64,000 bases of DNA from Apricaphanius iberus (GCA_028564705.1 JAPXFQ010002688.1:1054001-1118000); one strand, 5' to 3'; positions 11,695-23,790 are shown, numbered from the stretch's first letter. A program made the numbers and translations. Notes: generated from the letters alone by a model not told the origin.

Positions 11695-12120
11695 CAACAT
11701 GACTCACATTTGCAAGTTTCCAAATTGCACTAACCAAATTGGACTAAGTTGAGCTTTCACAGGCTCCCTCTCTGCAACCTGCTTAGACTATAGCTGTAAT
11801 GGTGGACGGTTACAACATCATTGAAATTGCCATTTACTTTAAATTGGAAGTGGTTGGATTAAAAGCCTGTAAAACCCCCAGAAAACCTACACCTCACAGG
11901 GAAATATTACTATTATCTTAAAACATTGGTTAAATGAAGCAGTTTTTGGGCGATAATGCCTTATTTAGACGTGACTCTTTGCCTGCCCTCACGACTTCTG
12001 TTATACTCCTGTTATACTGATATACGCTGATTGCGACTGGATATAAACTTCTTCCGAAGGACTCCAAGTGGCTCAAAACTTGTCTGGGTGAGTAAATGTT
12101 TAAATGAACGTAATAAATGC
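11695..12120 (+). mobile_element. Partial copy of Kolobok-like element with THAP zinc-finger trace
   Basis: Right two-thirds of the family present more fully at 14177-14980; the shared blocks include gctttcacaggctccctctc, ggttggattaaaagcctgta, gactggataaacttc-type sequence and gtctgggtgagtaaatg. At 11699 an ATG opens a short frame MTHICKFPNCTN with a C-x4-C pair, and a frame shifted by a small indel then reads LSFHRLPL. Both are hallmarks of THAP domains, the C2CH DNA-binding zinc finger found in P-element and Kolobok transposases. A stop follows directly, so only a remnant remains. The left terminus is missing. Class assignment rests on the THAP trace plus the TTAA/AGG terminus in sister copies and is inference. 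Confidence 0.55.
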
Positions 12121-13794
12121 TATATCATATTCCAAAGTCTGTTCTTGAAGACAAGTCACATTTCTCTGTAGCATGTTTTCCCTGTTTAAATTATTTAACC
12201 CTGTATGAAGAAATCATAATCTAGACATAATCATTTCCTCATTTGTGTTTCATTCTGTTTTCCTTATTACAATTTTGATTTGAATTTTATAAAGCTACCC
12301 ACCAGTTCTTTCTTCTTGCCATTGTTTCCTTGACCTATTGAGACTGCCTTTTTCCATTCTATTTGTTCTTATATTTTGACATGTCTGAGGACACTAGTTT
12401 TGCTTTGCAAGGATAAACTGGAATAGATGAAGGAGGAATGTAACTCTAGAAAATTAGGCTCTGTAAAAGAAGTGTAATGACCAAAATCAGATAATCAAAT
12501 AGTATCAACAACAAAAAACACACATTGCAAATTTTGTGTGCACATAGCATTATTATTACTCAAAGAGCAGAGCTGTGACATTAATCCTTAGTTCCAGTAA
12601 GTATTTTTTACAAGATGTCTTTCTTTTTATATACTACGAGAATCTTGAGTCCTGTAGTATTTATTTTTAAGTTATATTCACCTGTTATAGTCCCAACCTT
12701 TCAACAAGCTAATGGTATTAAAATTTAAAAAAGCCATAAGTAAATGATATCTACAGAAAGATTATTTGCTCGAACTGTTCAGGTTGGGGCAACTGATTCA
12801 AATAATATAGCTCACGATAAGTGGTTTTGAAATACTAGCAAAGCTGTAATATCTGTAACAGCTGTAAATAAAGGTGAGCAAGTAAATGAAACAAATTAAC
12901 TCTACAACTAATGCCAGTGATGAATTATTCCTGGAGATACATTAAAGCAACATTAACCCTCCAGACGAGGAGAAAAAAAAGTGCTGCAAGGGTGATGAAG
13001 TTGAAATATCTAGGCTGTGTAATAATGACAAATGTCATCACTGGCGCACATAGAAGCAGCATCTTCATTCTTTGTTTACCATCTGTCAGAAGCACTGTGG
13101 TGTATGCTGGATAATGAAGGTCTGACTCAATATATTTGTGACCTCCATTGTATGTTTGATTTTCAGTCTACAAATAGAATCCAAACCAGGAGCCTCTCTT
13201 GAGAGAAGAGAAATAATAGATCTGTGTGAGAGCACTTATGGTAGATTGTAGGAATCACAGAAAACAAGATAAAAGCTTGAAATAATTAAGCTTTAGAGTC
13301 AAAATTGTGGAAAAAACAAATTGCTTATCCACAGTATTAACAGCTACTACAACAATAAGGAGCATACATTTGATTCAGCCTTTACTTGTGAGACTTCACA
13401 ATTTCCTTTAAATAAGTCTAATTCGAACGGAGACAACAATGTTTAAACACACCAAAGAATACATTTCTAGGTCTGATAACAAAGGACATTTTTTTATGTA
13501 AGTTTTTCAAAGGTTTAGTAAATTGCTCAGGATGTAACCTTTCCTCTCAACCTGTGATGGATGGAAAAGACTCCAGCCCTTCTGTGGACCTGAAAACCTG
13601 GGGTCAGAAAAAAAGTGAGTAAGGGAATCAGAATGATTTATTTCTAAAGGTTATTGTGTTTTCTCGTCTAACTATTGTTGGCTTCTAAAGCCTGCAGTCA
13701 TAGGGAGGTAAACACATGGTCAAAAACAAGTTAAAAGTCACATATTCTTGATGAATTCCAGAAACCCCCAGAGACAGAGTATATAGAGCTCAAT
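12121..13794. other. Unassigned stretch
   Basis: No recognisable gene or repeat. Short frames such as the one at 12911-13114 have no family resemblance. Confidence 0.35.
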
Positions 13795-15300
13795 AATCAG
13801 CTGGATTGATGACTACCTGACAAAGAGCCAGTATGTTTTGGAGACTGTATTTTCATCATTCTTTTCACTTTGAACACCTAAGAATTCCTGTAAAAGACTT
13901 CCCGTCATCTGCAAAACAGCTCAGACTATGTCATGTTTATTAGAGATGGACATAAGGCTCAATACAGAGAGCTGGTGTTCCACTCTGTGGCATTATTTGG
14001 AACCACTAAAAAATCTTGAATGTGAACAAAACAGAGGTGATGCTTGTAGCTTTCGTGAAGAACAGGAAAATGTCAAACTTTGTTACCATAGAGTGAGAAT
14101 ACATGGAGGTGGTGGAGGTGAATGAATGCTTCGGTTTTCACCCAAGTCTGGTTGTGAGACACCACAATTGTATGTATTAAAGGAATAGTTTTTTTTCAAC
14201 CTGGACCTAGTTTTAGATTTTATTACATTCATTTACTTACCCAGACAAGTTTGGAGCTTCTTGAAATCCTTCAGAAGAAGTTTATATCCAGCATATATCC
14301 ATATAATGGGATTAATGGGGGCAGGCAGGGGTGGACTGGGGCAATATTTCAGGCTGTGAATTTGATGCCATTCCAGGCCACCACCAAAATGACGCAACAC
14401 ACCTAGAGTGGGTTAGGTTAATTTAAAATTGTAAAATAACAAAAAGGCTGCCCATGTGCCTAAACAGTTTTTTTCTGTTTCTTTCCCCAACAAAATTAAT
14501 ATTACTTTTCTGCTGAAATAACCTCTACTCAAATTGCATTATTCTAGTTCTTCTACATCTATATGCGTGCTTATAATTTTCACAAACCTGTTGGACTAAG
14601 TTCAGCTTCCACAGGCTCCCTTTGTCGCAACCTACGCTGATTACAGCTGCAATGGCGGACGGCTGCAACGTAATTGAAATCAGAAGTTTGTGTAAAATGG
14701 AATCGGTTGGATTAAAAGCCTGTAAAAACCCAGAATCCTACACTGCAACACCGCTTAAACGTTACAAATTAACACGGGAGTATCGCTAACTATTCATAAC
14801 AAAAGGTTAAGGTTGAAGAAGTTTTTAGGCAGATGATGCCTTTTTACAGTTTGCAAATCTCCTGCCCCTATTGATTCCCTGTATATGGATGTATGCTGAT
14901 CATGACTGGATATAAACTTCTTTTGAAGGACTCCAAGGGGCTCCAAAGTTGTCTGGGTGAGTAAATGAACGTAAAGGTTGGAACCTTTCCCTTTCCCTTG
15001 GGGGATCAGCAGCAGATCCAGATATTTTAAAAAGGCTTAAAATGCTGATATAGAAGGCTGGTTGTGTTCTGGGAATTTCTCTAGAGCATCTAAAGATGAT
15101 TGTATCAAGAAGAGTGTCTCATGAAATTAAAAACAAAATTGACAACCCTGTCTAGTTTCTTCATCAAACTGTCATACATCAACAATTTTTACTCAGAGTC
15201 CTCTTTAGACCTGTTGTGATACTGAGATCCTGCCCACAGCCATCACTATTTACAACTTTCTGAAGAAACTGAGATGGTTTAAGTTAGAACATTTAATTTC
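13795..15300 (+). pseudogene. LINE reverse-transcriptase relic (CR1/L2/Rex-like), split by a DNA element
   Basis: Two parts of one old non-LTR retrotransposon. Part 1 (13795-14170): WIDDYLTKSQYV, FLFTLNT, then an 'HLQ..SDY...FIRDGHKAQYREL' block corresponding to the palm region around the second catalytic motif, and EYMEVVEVNECF, which matches the '..VEVV..YKYLG' segment. The catalytic DD has decayed. Part 2 (about 15000-15300): DNA matching the C-terminal thumb and tail, including the frame ending 'PTAITIYNFLKK', equivalent to 'FLPTAISIYN' of fish LINEs. Between them sits the inverted-repeat element 14177-14980. The reading frame has many stops. Family below superfamily level is uncertain. 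Confidence 0.65.
14177..14980 (+). mobile_element. Long-inverted-repeat DNA element inserted in LINE (Kolobok-like?)
   Basis: About 800-bp non-autonomous element. The arms are roughly 100 bp each: 14226-14326 (ttcatttacttacccagaca, then agaagtttatatccagcata) and 14861-14970, which is its inverted counterpart (gactggatataaacttcttt, gttgtctgggtgagtaaatg). The left end is TTAA followed by AGG (14177-14183). The interior near 14600 carries KFSFHRLPL, a THAP-domain motif also in the copy at 11695-12120. LINE sequence resumes on both sides, showing insertion into the LINE. The right outermost terminus is shortened or diverged, so an exact target duplication cannot be read. An embedded segment near 14326 (caggggtggactgggg) may be a further small insertion. 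Confidence 0.65.
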
Positions 15301-15309
15301 ACTTTGAAA

Positions 15310-15700
15310 ATAATAGCTTTCTTTACCTGTCTTTTCTCTGCGCTCTGGTCTTAATTTCTATCCATAGGTTATCAATTGGATACAAGTCAAGTGCAAGTGA
15401 TTGACATGGTCCATTCAGGCAGTTTTACTCAAGTTCACTGAAACCTTACTTAGAAATCCAGTCATTTTATCTTCAGATCACTTTAAAGAATGTCCTGGTT
15501 CATTTATCTATTTGTCCTTTCTCCAGTTGTTTTAAATATGTCAGTACCACACATTGTAAGAGAGCCCACACAATGGTATCCCCAAATGGAAACATTCTGA
15601 CGTGGCATGCTGGTTTTTGGGGGTCATTTCCAGTACCTTCTCTGAGAATGGTGTTGCCATTCTTTATTCTTCTAGTCTTTATTTCACAGGCTTGTCAAAA
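15310..15700 (-). pseudogene. Tc1/mariner transposase relic
   Basis: On the minus strand at about 15330-15420 a frame reads CQSLALDLYPIDNLWIEIK, the degraded form of the Tc1 hallmark '(P)CQSPDLNPIENLW..(L/I)K' that carries the last part of the DDE/D catalytic core. The upstream part (15450-15700) shows weak traces of the 'SVMIWG..' region. Heavily mutated with stops. No terminal repeats located. Confidence 0.55.
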
Positions 15701-18189
15701 TCTGAGTGTGCAAAAAGACCACTGGAGTTAATGTCCACATAATGATTGATTATACAATTGACTCTGGAAGCTGGTTTATGCTGAAATGATATTTCCACTT
15801 TTGTATTGTGGCTCCAAAAGCACATATTGAAATATTCAGAAGTTTAGAAATGCAGCTGTAAGCATGGCCATTAGTATTAGTACTGTAAAGGTCTCTTTGC
15901 AATTGCCACTTGCACTACATACAATGTATTAAAAGAATGATAGGTTTACACGTTGATTCCATTAACAAGCTCATGGTGATATTCTCATAAGTTATAGCTC
16001 AGGAACAAATACAATTTCTGGTCTTTGAAATTTATGATATAACTTGTTCATTGGAGAGGTCAAAATAATTCATTACAGATACATAAATTGATTGATGGAG
16101 TGATTGCTTCATCATTAAAAAGTAGTGCATTTTAAATACCAATAATATATGCAACACGTTCTCAGCTTTTAAACCCCATGTTGTGATTCTAACACCCATG
16201 AAGTTGAATTGGTTTTAAATCTTTTTCCTGTGAAATCTAAATGAGGCGCCAGGTGTTCGTGGTGCCGTGCACACTGTTTTAAATGCCGATGAGCAGATCC
16301 AGATTCAGCGCACTGCTGATTGCGTGTGTTAAAGGCCGAGCCCATCTGGTCTTCTTTTTACCTACCCTTTAATTTTTGCCTTGTTCTTTAAGATATTTTG
16401 TCTTCTGTTTTGTCCGCTCTTTATTTATTTTTTTGTTTCTTTTCTTTTTTGGGGGTATTTGAGTGCTTTAATCACATGGCTTCGCTTTTTCTCAATAGGA
16501 TTTTTTTTTTTTTTTTGCATTGACTTTAACATTGTCTTCATGCGTAATTTTACCTGTCCAGCACTGGAAGATTTATAATTATTTTGGGACGGATCATAAT
16601 TGCAGAACTTGTAAAATGGCTTTTACTCAGTTTTCAAAACTATTGTGTAGTAACCGGTTGTGTTGGAAACAAAAGCTACAGAAATCCTGGGTTGGTCATG
16701 TAATAATGACTGTAGATATGACAAATTCCACCAGGCAGCTTTTTCATTAGAATCTAATGCCATCCCTCACCAGGTCCTAACTGAGCCCATCGATTTTCTC
16801 CCACAGAAAGCTTTATCATGGTGGTTTCTCAACCTTATCCTTCTTTTTTCTGTAATATCTCTCCTTCCAATCCCCTCTTAAATTCAGCCTCCTGTCTGCT
16901 GATACACAGAAAGGCACACTCTCCCCTCTAACTTGTTATGCCATAGTCAGTATCGCAGACAGAAATAATCCAATTGATGTCCAGCAGTAATGTTTCAGTA
17001 AATAAGGAGCATAAATATAATATAATTTAAAATATGCCTTGTAAATAAGATTTACTTACTAAAGAACTACAAACAACTACAAGACATTAGTATTGTCAGC
17101 AGTTTCTGATTTCTTTTTTCATTATTTAATTATACTTTTTATGTCTTATAACATCTCATTGTTGTAGACATCATATGTGGTTCCTAACTTTATGCCTAAT
17201 TATGAATAAAACAGTATGAAAAAACTGGGATCTTAATGGAAAAAAACAAAACATATAAAAACACAGGCTAGTAGGGGCTAAAACTAAAATAAATTAGGTT
17301 ATTCAACTGAGAGTGGTTACTCATGCTTTGCCTTCAAGCCACTTTTATTTTTTACATGAATTCCAATTAGTATGATTACATGAAATTAAGTCTAATAATG
17401 GAAGATTTAGTCATAATATTTACTGAGAGATACAACCTCAATTTGAGACACTACTATCAAAGCATGAGATCTATCCAGTAATATAGATTGTTAATGTAAG
17501 GCAAGAGGGAACAAAACCTTGTTGCACAAAAGCATTTTAAAAACAACTTACCCATATTTATATGTGCTGCAAAATTTTGCAATTATTGCTAGGCTGCCTA
17601 TAGTCATAGTAAAAAAAAAATTTTCCCATGATGCTTGTTTGTCAGAAAAAGCACCTTTTAAAATGACAAAACTTAAGTAGGCACCAAACATACTTTTCAT
17701 TATAACCAGAGCTCTATATCAAAAATGTAACAAATTGTGTTTTCTATAGCTGTAAGCAGGACATTACCATAGTTAACATAAATAATTGCTTGTAAACATC
17801 AGTTTCTAATTAACCTACATAATATTTCGCTTTGTAAATAAAATGATAAAAATAAAGGAACTTCTCATTTATATTCTAATTATCGAATATGACAGTTGTT
17901 ACACTTCACTGTAAGAATATTTGCTTTTTTTTAAAAACCTATTTGAGGAATACATATTAAGATGATCATTATTTTCAGCCAAATAGTTGGATTACCTCAT
18001 TGTCTTAAGTCTGAGTGTTAAACATTAAAAAGAAAATCAAAACAGTTACACATGCAACCAGTCATGTTCAGCTCATGTTTCAATCACGGATAAAATCATA
18101 TATCGCCAATAACATCAGTATTGGCCAATAAAAGTCATTTTTTTAACATAAAACTATCCTTCCAATTGATAAATTCTTTAGGCAACAGT
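15701..18189. other. Long AT-rich unassigned stretch
   Basis: No gene or repeat family recognised in about 2.5 kb. Contains a T16 run (16501-16516). The 16140-16390 block is more GC-rich without assignment. Confidence 0.4.
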
Positions 18190-18640
18190 TAAGATGATGA
18201 TAGGCAATCCACTCAGCTAGGTAGATTACAGACATGCATAAAAGACATAAAAAAATGTAATTACTCTAAACTTTCTGCTTTTGAATTCTGTGTGTGTTTG
18301 TGTCTTTGATCTGTCTTCTTGAAGCCTTATTTGGTTGTGGCAGATGGCAGCTCATACTGAGCCATGTTCTGCTGGAGGTTTCTTCCTGTTAAAGGCGAGT
18401 TTTTCCTCTTCACTGTCACTATGCTTGCTCAGTTGAAGGGATTACTCTGGTTGGAGTTTGCATAAACCGGGCACAACTGCAAGTCAGTGACTCAATGCAA
18501 TCTGCTATGATTCTTTAAATAGAAAACTTTTCAACTGATTGGACCGTATGTATGATCAAATTGTAACAACTTTTCTTGAATTGTGCTTTGAGATGATTAT
18601 CTGTTATTAAATTGGGATATATGAATAAACTGAACTGAAA
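18190..18640 (+). mobile_element. L2/Maui LINE: RT scrap joined to 3' end
   Basis: 18190-18280 matches DNA of the L2 segment at 44900-44970 (ggtagattacag.catg..., actctaaa.tttctgctttt). Then, with a large internal deletion, comes the L2 3' untranslated region: gtggcagatggcagctcata, gctggaggtttcttcctgtt, tcctcttcactgtcactatg, gcttgctcagttgaaggga, ending 'aataaactgaactgaa'. The same 3' sequence occurs inverted at 49805-50105 and 58333-58545. Non-functional. Confidence 0.75.
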
Positions 18641-18934
18641 AGAGGTTAGAGGTTTTTCTACCAAATCAGATTAAGTGCCGCTAAATTGGGACCAGTTGTT
18701 GCTTAGCATCAATGTTTTCGGTTTCCTCTAAAAAATAAAAAACTATCTCCATCATACCAGAGCAAAGTGGCACTTTAATCAGGGACAGGGGGTTGGGTTA
18801 ATGAAGATAATCATGCAATTAAGATGTCATGAACCTTATGTTTAAAGCTTTAAGATTGGTTCAGTTTTATTCTGCATAATTCAAGACAGAGAAATGTTAA
18901 AAACCCAGTTGGCTGGTGCCTTTTTCTGTTTTAA
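18641..18934. other. Unassigned spacer
   Basis: Nothing recognised. Confidence 0.3.
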
Positions 18935-19080
18935 GTATGCATTTTCTCCCTGTCCATGCAAGGGTTTTCTCTGGTTACTATGTAGTCCTCTCAGAGTTGA
19001 AAAACATGCACATTAGGGAGACTCTAATTTGCCCTTAGCTTTTGAGTGTGTGCGTGAAGGGTTGTAACTGTTTTGTCATG
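18935..19080 (+). mobile_element. Diverged internal fragment of the Expander-tailed SINE
   Basis: In order: ttctccctgtccatgcaagg, gttttctctggttactatgt, gaaaaacatgcacattaggg, 'tctaatttgcccttag' and gagtgtgtgcgtgaagggtt. These correspond to the complement of 26180-26310 in the complete SINE. Old copy without head or tail. Confidence 0.6.
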
Positions 19081-19589
19081 ATAGAATGCCAACGTCTCCA
19101 GAGATCACCATCCTCTTGCATTCGAAACTCTAGAGATAGTTTCCCAAAGCTCGCTTTTTGACTATTCTTTAACACCATCTCACAACAGACAAACTGCTGA
19201 ACAGAGAAGTTAAGATTTAGCCTTCCCACTTGACCGAGTCACATTTAAAAACGTGCATAAATTATTCATATTATTCTGAGGCTTTCTTCCACTGAATAGA
19301 AAGTGAAATGGAATAACCATTTATTTTTCCCCTTTATTCTCCCCTCAGGGGTATATTTCCTAGTGATTCAACAGTAAAGTGAACTAAAAAACCTATAAAA
19401 AACCAATATCATTCAAAATATTAAATTATAAATTATAAAAATTATATTACTGTGTGAACTCCTGAGTAAAAGGCTAGGTCATTAAACGCTGAATTAATTA
19501 AACTTTTTCAAGTAATTTAAATGTATTTATTTAAATTGGATTAGGAATTTCTTGAATGAGGAAAATTAATTGCTGTATGTGTCTTCAAA
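19081..19589. other. Unassigned AT-rich spacer
   Basis: Nothing recognised. Confidence 0.3.
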
Positions 19590-19880
19590 CTGGCAAGATG
19601 GAGCACATGTATTTGTATAGCACACTTTCAGCAACCACGCAATTCAAGGTGCTTTGGGTGATTAGGGGAAGAAGAAAAACAATGAAACCGTAAAAACAAA
19701 AAACACATAAGAAACATGAAGAACATTAAAACATACTAATGTTATGATATTCAAGCTAATATTAATGTATGAATATTGATGCAGCGCTAAACTAATGGGT
19801 CTTTAGCCTTGATTTAAAATAACTGTTTCAGCAGCTTTGTAAATTAGATGAGGTTTAAATAAATCTGCAAGAACCTTAGA
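19590..19880 (-). repeat. Dispersed fish repeat fragment (LINE-tail type)
   Basis: Carries 'atttgtatagcacactttca', gcaattcaaggtgctttggg and ggtctttagccttgatttaa, an order recognised from a common teleost repeat with a LINE-like 3' hairpin (the gcactt...aagtgc pairing). Read on the minus strand it ends in the stem-loop plus 'tgctatacaaat'. Exact family not named. Confidence 0.45.
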
Positions 19881-20390
19881 GTTACATAATATGTCAAAAA
19901 AAGGTGCTTAAATCTTGGAGATTGATGTGTAACAAAGATCTTGATAACCAACCTTTGAAATTAAACACCTACCAGCAGTCATGTTTGCAGCAATGCATAT
20001 ACTGTAGGTGCATTGTTTTAAGTTACCCAGAGCCAATTCTGAGAAATAAATTATGTTGTAGCAAAAGTTATTGCTATAAACTGTAAATCATGTTCTATAT
20101 TACTAAATTGCAAGCCTCTCTGAAAAAAAATGGGAATTATTTTAAAATGACAGAGTACCTTTTAATCAGCTTGTTTTAGCAACATCTTTCTCTTACTATT
20201 TATTGCTTATATGCTGTAAATATATCACTGTTTAAGGAATGCTTCATAATGTTTTGTTTATTTTCAAAATGTGCATATGTTGTAAAAATAGAAGCTATGC
20301 TTTCAAATATTGATTTTCATATGATAGAGTTAGTTGGTATTTTTTTGGTGATTAAATAGCCAAATGAGTCAAACGGACTAAGGTGCAATG
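19881..20390. other. Unassigned spacer
   Basis: AT-rich; nothing recognised. Confidence 0.3.
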
Positions 20391-20699
20391 TCAACTTTTG
20401 CTAGCGACTCTAGTTCTAGTTCTGAGGTTCGCTGGGGATGGGCTCTTGTTGTGTTGGTGTTTCGATACAGGTTCTTGTTGACTGTGACTTGTTTGTTCTG
20501 AACTTAGTATCTGTTCTTTCGCAGGTTGGAATTTGTGGCATTGGAGGGTGGACAGGCGGGTGGCTGTGAAGGACCGTTTGCAAGAAAGTTCTGACCTTTG
20601 GGTTTCAAGGTGGAAGCGGCAGAAGGCTGACCAGGTGGAATTCAAAGGAACTGATCCAGAGGTGAGCGTGGTGATTGCTGATTGCTTGGTTCTGGACCA
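20391..20699. other. Unidentified block replacing the LINE 3' half
   Basis: The LINE reverse transcriptase frame runs in from the right and becomes unrelated sequence here, although the minus-strand frame stays open to 20391 (Ser/Pro/Thr/Gln-rich, for example SQQEPVSKHQHNKSPSPANL). It may be another inserted element or a rearrangement. No function is proposed. Confidence 0.3.
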
Positions 20700-23600
20700 A
20701 ACCTTTCGGAATAAACCTTCCCAATTAACCCTTGAATTTGTCTTCCCAATACAAAAAATCTTTATCCACCTGAACATCCTCACACAAATACCCATGTTCC
20801 TGATTTTGATTAGTAAACCTCTCCATTGTATCATAAGCTTTTTCGATATCAAAAAACACAACCACTACATTAGTTTATTAGTTCTTTCCTAACTTTATGT
20901 TCTAAACATAAAACTGGTTCCATTGTATTTCTTCCTCTTGTAAAACCACTTTGACATTTAGAAATGTATCCTTTATTTTCTATGTAATACATTAATCTTT
21001 CTTTTATCATTTACTCAATTTTCTTATAGATGTTAAACCTATAGGTCTATAATTTCCTGGGTTTGTATGATCTTTTCCTGGTTTACGTATGGGAACCACC
21101 ACTGCCTCCTTCCAGCTTTGCGGCAGTTTCTCTCCCTCCCAAACTCTGTTATATAATTCTAACAAAAGTTCTTTGGCTATATCACAAAGACGGTTTATCA
21201 TTGTTGGGTCACACACAGCCATCTGGTGATGCTAATCAACATTCTAGCTCCACAGCAAAAGAAACTCCTCTCAACAGGAAGTGAAGAAGAAGAGTCTATA
21301 TATGAAACCGGCAAGCAGCCATTCCCCCTTCTTCATGGCGGGTCCCGGCTGGTTTGTTCAAGGGAAGACTAAAGCAACCACCTCCTTTGCTAGCAGAGGA
21401 AGGCCCGGGTTTCTGAGAAACTCGCTTCAAGGAACTCAAAGACCACCAGGTGAATCATAAACCTTGATAAACAAAACATTGTGTGATCCTCAGCCGACGA
21501 AAGGTTCCCTGAGTTTCAGAGCGCTCAGAAAACGGAGCGGAGAGCTGCGTGCGGTGGGAGTCTGAACCAGCCAAGGTCACATTCAATCGATGCCACAGAG
21601 CCGATAAGAACTGCCATGCTGGAAACCCTCCCAAAAGGTACTGTCAGTGAAAGAAGCTGGAGTTGATTGCTGCTTAGCCCCATCGAAGGGCAAGCTAACG
21701 GCATCTCCACGGCCATGAGGGTCACTGTAACCAGTTACTGTAGCCATTGTTAGCCGCCAAACCCCCTTACCTCATCGACGGAGATATCAGGATGACTATA
21801 AATGTTCATAAGGTCTTTTTGGGCAGAGGCGTAATAAGTTTAGGATTACTAATTGTAAAGATGTGTGTTTTACTATTGTTAACTTGTATAAGTTTTCATC
21901 TGCTATCTTTGGGTAATCCAGGCCTCAGCCTGAAGTTTTAACCAGTGTTTTTTAAAGACTTTCCCGACAAAAGACGTATTAATTCCTGCAATTTAAGCGA
22001 TTCAAACAGGAGTTTTTCCTTTTTTGTTAAATGTTTATTAAATGTTTTTGAGCTATTTCAACACCCCATGTGTGTTACATTGAGCTAAAGCTAAGATTAG
22101 CCCACATATTTGGCCCAGGTCTGCATTCAATCCATAAGCCATCAAAGGTGTTCAAATAGAGATCGGTTCAAATAGAGATTAAGAACAGAAGCTAATTTTG
22201 TTAGCCATGTTTGAAATCCTTTTTGTATCAAATACTGGAATAAGATTTTTTACTGCTGTAATCAATCCAAATAGAAGTAATTTAGTTTAATTTAATTTAG
22301 TAAAATATCAATTACTTCTTATCCAGATAATTTTAAACAAACATTTCTTGGTCCAAAGTATGTTTTAATTTTCCTTACAATTGTTTTATTGGTTTACGCA
22401 TAAATCAATGGTGCTAATTAGTTAAACTAATAACAATTGGTAAACCAATTTAGCTTTCATTCCAGCATTTGCAAATCAAACCTTGGTTCCTAAAGCATCC
22501 AAATTTCTCCAAAGCATAAAACCAGAATTCATGAATTCACTCTAATGCTGCCATGTCCTGACCAAATTTCAATTACAATGTACTCATGTTCCTATAGCTA
22601 CTACTCTATATTGAGTTCCTTGTTTTACAAGCGTTACACAGCCTCCTCCATTTCCCTGCTTTCTATCTCTACGGATACCATACCAAAATCTAAATTAGGG
22701 TTGAGCCAGGTCTCATGAACACATATTATTTCTGATTTTATTTTACATTTCTTGATAAACCCTTTAAACTGTTGCCCATTTGCAATGAAACTTATGGCAT
22801 TCCACTGCAAAATAATCATATGGTTCTTTCTCCTGGACCTCCTACTTTAGTGTCTTTTATTCATTTGTTCCCACATGTTTTTGATACCAAAAAACCTCTG
22901 CTCCTTTCACAATTATTGTGATTTTCTGTGTTTCACCTGATCTGTGCAATTTATGACATAGGAAATAAACAAAATCATCTTCTCCATAATCAGTCCTGAA
23001 TGAGTTTCTTGTGTTTGCACAACATCTGATGTTGACTGTGGTTGAATCTTCCTGGTCTTTTCCTTCTCTACTCTTTTGAAAGCCTCTGCTTAACTTATGT
23101 GATGAATCACTTTTAATTTCTCAACCTCCACGTCTTTCATCCTGACTTCACAACCCCCACAACTCACCCTGTGCCAACCCCCACAGTTACAACATTTATT
23201 CTGTGCATTATCCCCACATTCTTCATCTGTGGAAAGAGAGGTTCCCCATTTTTGCTGCAATATGTCCATATCTTTGAAATTTATAGCATGTGATGGGTGG
23301 AGGGACATTAGCTCTCACCGGAAACCTCGTGCTTCCTATCTTAAATCTCTCTGGCAGGACCTCGTCCTGAAATTCCAAAAGTATAGAAATGCAATCAACC
23401 TTCTCCCAATTTATTTTTTTTGTTGCTTGAGTTTTTCCCTATGTCCTCATCCACTAGTGTGCGTGTAATCACCCCTTGTGTCACTTTACCTTGGTACCTG
23501 TTTCTCACTCACAATCTTCATACAAATACTTTCAATATTTAACACTTTATTTTTCTGTCCTTCTCTCTTGACTCCTATCAATAAATTTCCATCCCTTAGA

Positions 23601-23790
23601 ATTTTAGCCATCTGCACCTCTCCAAACTTATTTTTCAAAAGTCTTGATAAACTATTGGGCTTAACTGCACTTTCTCATCTAAATTCCTTAATTTCAAAAT
23701 TATTTTAAATCTTTCACTGTCTTTTTCCGGACAACATTGTTCCTTCGTCCGAATTTATCTCTTCTAAACTCCATTTCTACGACCTAGACA
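20700..23790 (-). pseudogene. Nimb-like (I superfamily) LINE, interrupted and 3'-truncated
   Basis: Non-LTR retrotransposon read right to left. ORF1 (23770-23090): CCPEKDSERFKI-type start, KFQRYGHIA and CCNCGGWHRVSCGGCEV, a gag-like CCHC region. ORF2 endonuclease start (22819-22560): QWNAISFIANGQQFKGF, ETWLNPNLDF and EYIVIEIWSG, which is the first part of the AP endonuclease. Reverse transcriptase (21225-20710): LYNRVWEGEKLPQSWKEAV, PIRKPGKDHTNPGNYRPIGL, a 'CQSGFTRGRNTMEPV' block, and FDIEKAYDTM, the first catalytic Asp. Most of the endonuclease and the N-terminal RT are replaced by foreign sequence (21228-22545). Everything after the first RT catalytic block, including the YADD region and RNase H, is missing. 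Several frameshifts. Not functional. Confidence 0.75.
21228..22545. other. 1.3-kb unidentified insertion within the LINE
   Basis: The LINE protein match stops at about 22545 (endonuclease) and resumes at about 21225 (RT). The sequence between does not read as LINE in any frame. The 21290-21800 part is clearly more GC-rich than the surroundings (gcgggtcccggctggtttg, aaaacggagcggagagctgc); the rest is AT-rich. No terminal inverted repeats, LTRs or target duplication found, so the class is unknown. Confidence 0.45.

Noticed and set aside
20533..20892. 119-codon plus-strand frame
   Set aside because: It overlaps the minus-strand LINE RT and contains the complement of its residues; no independent support.
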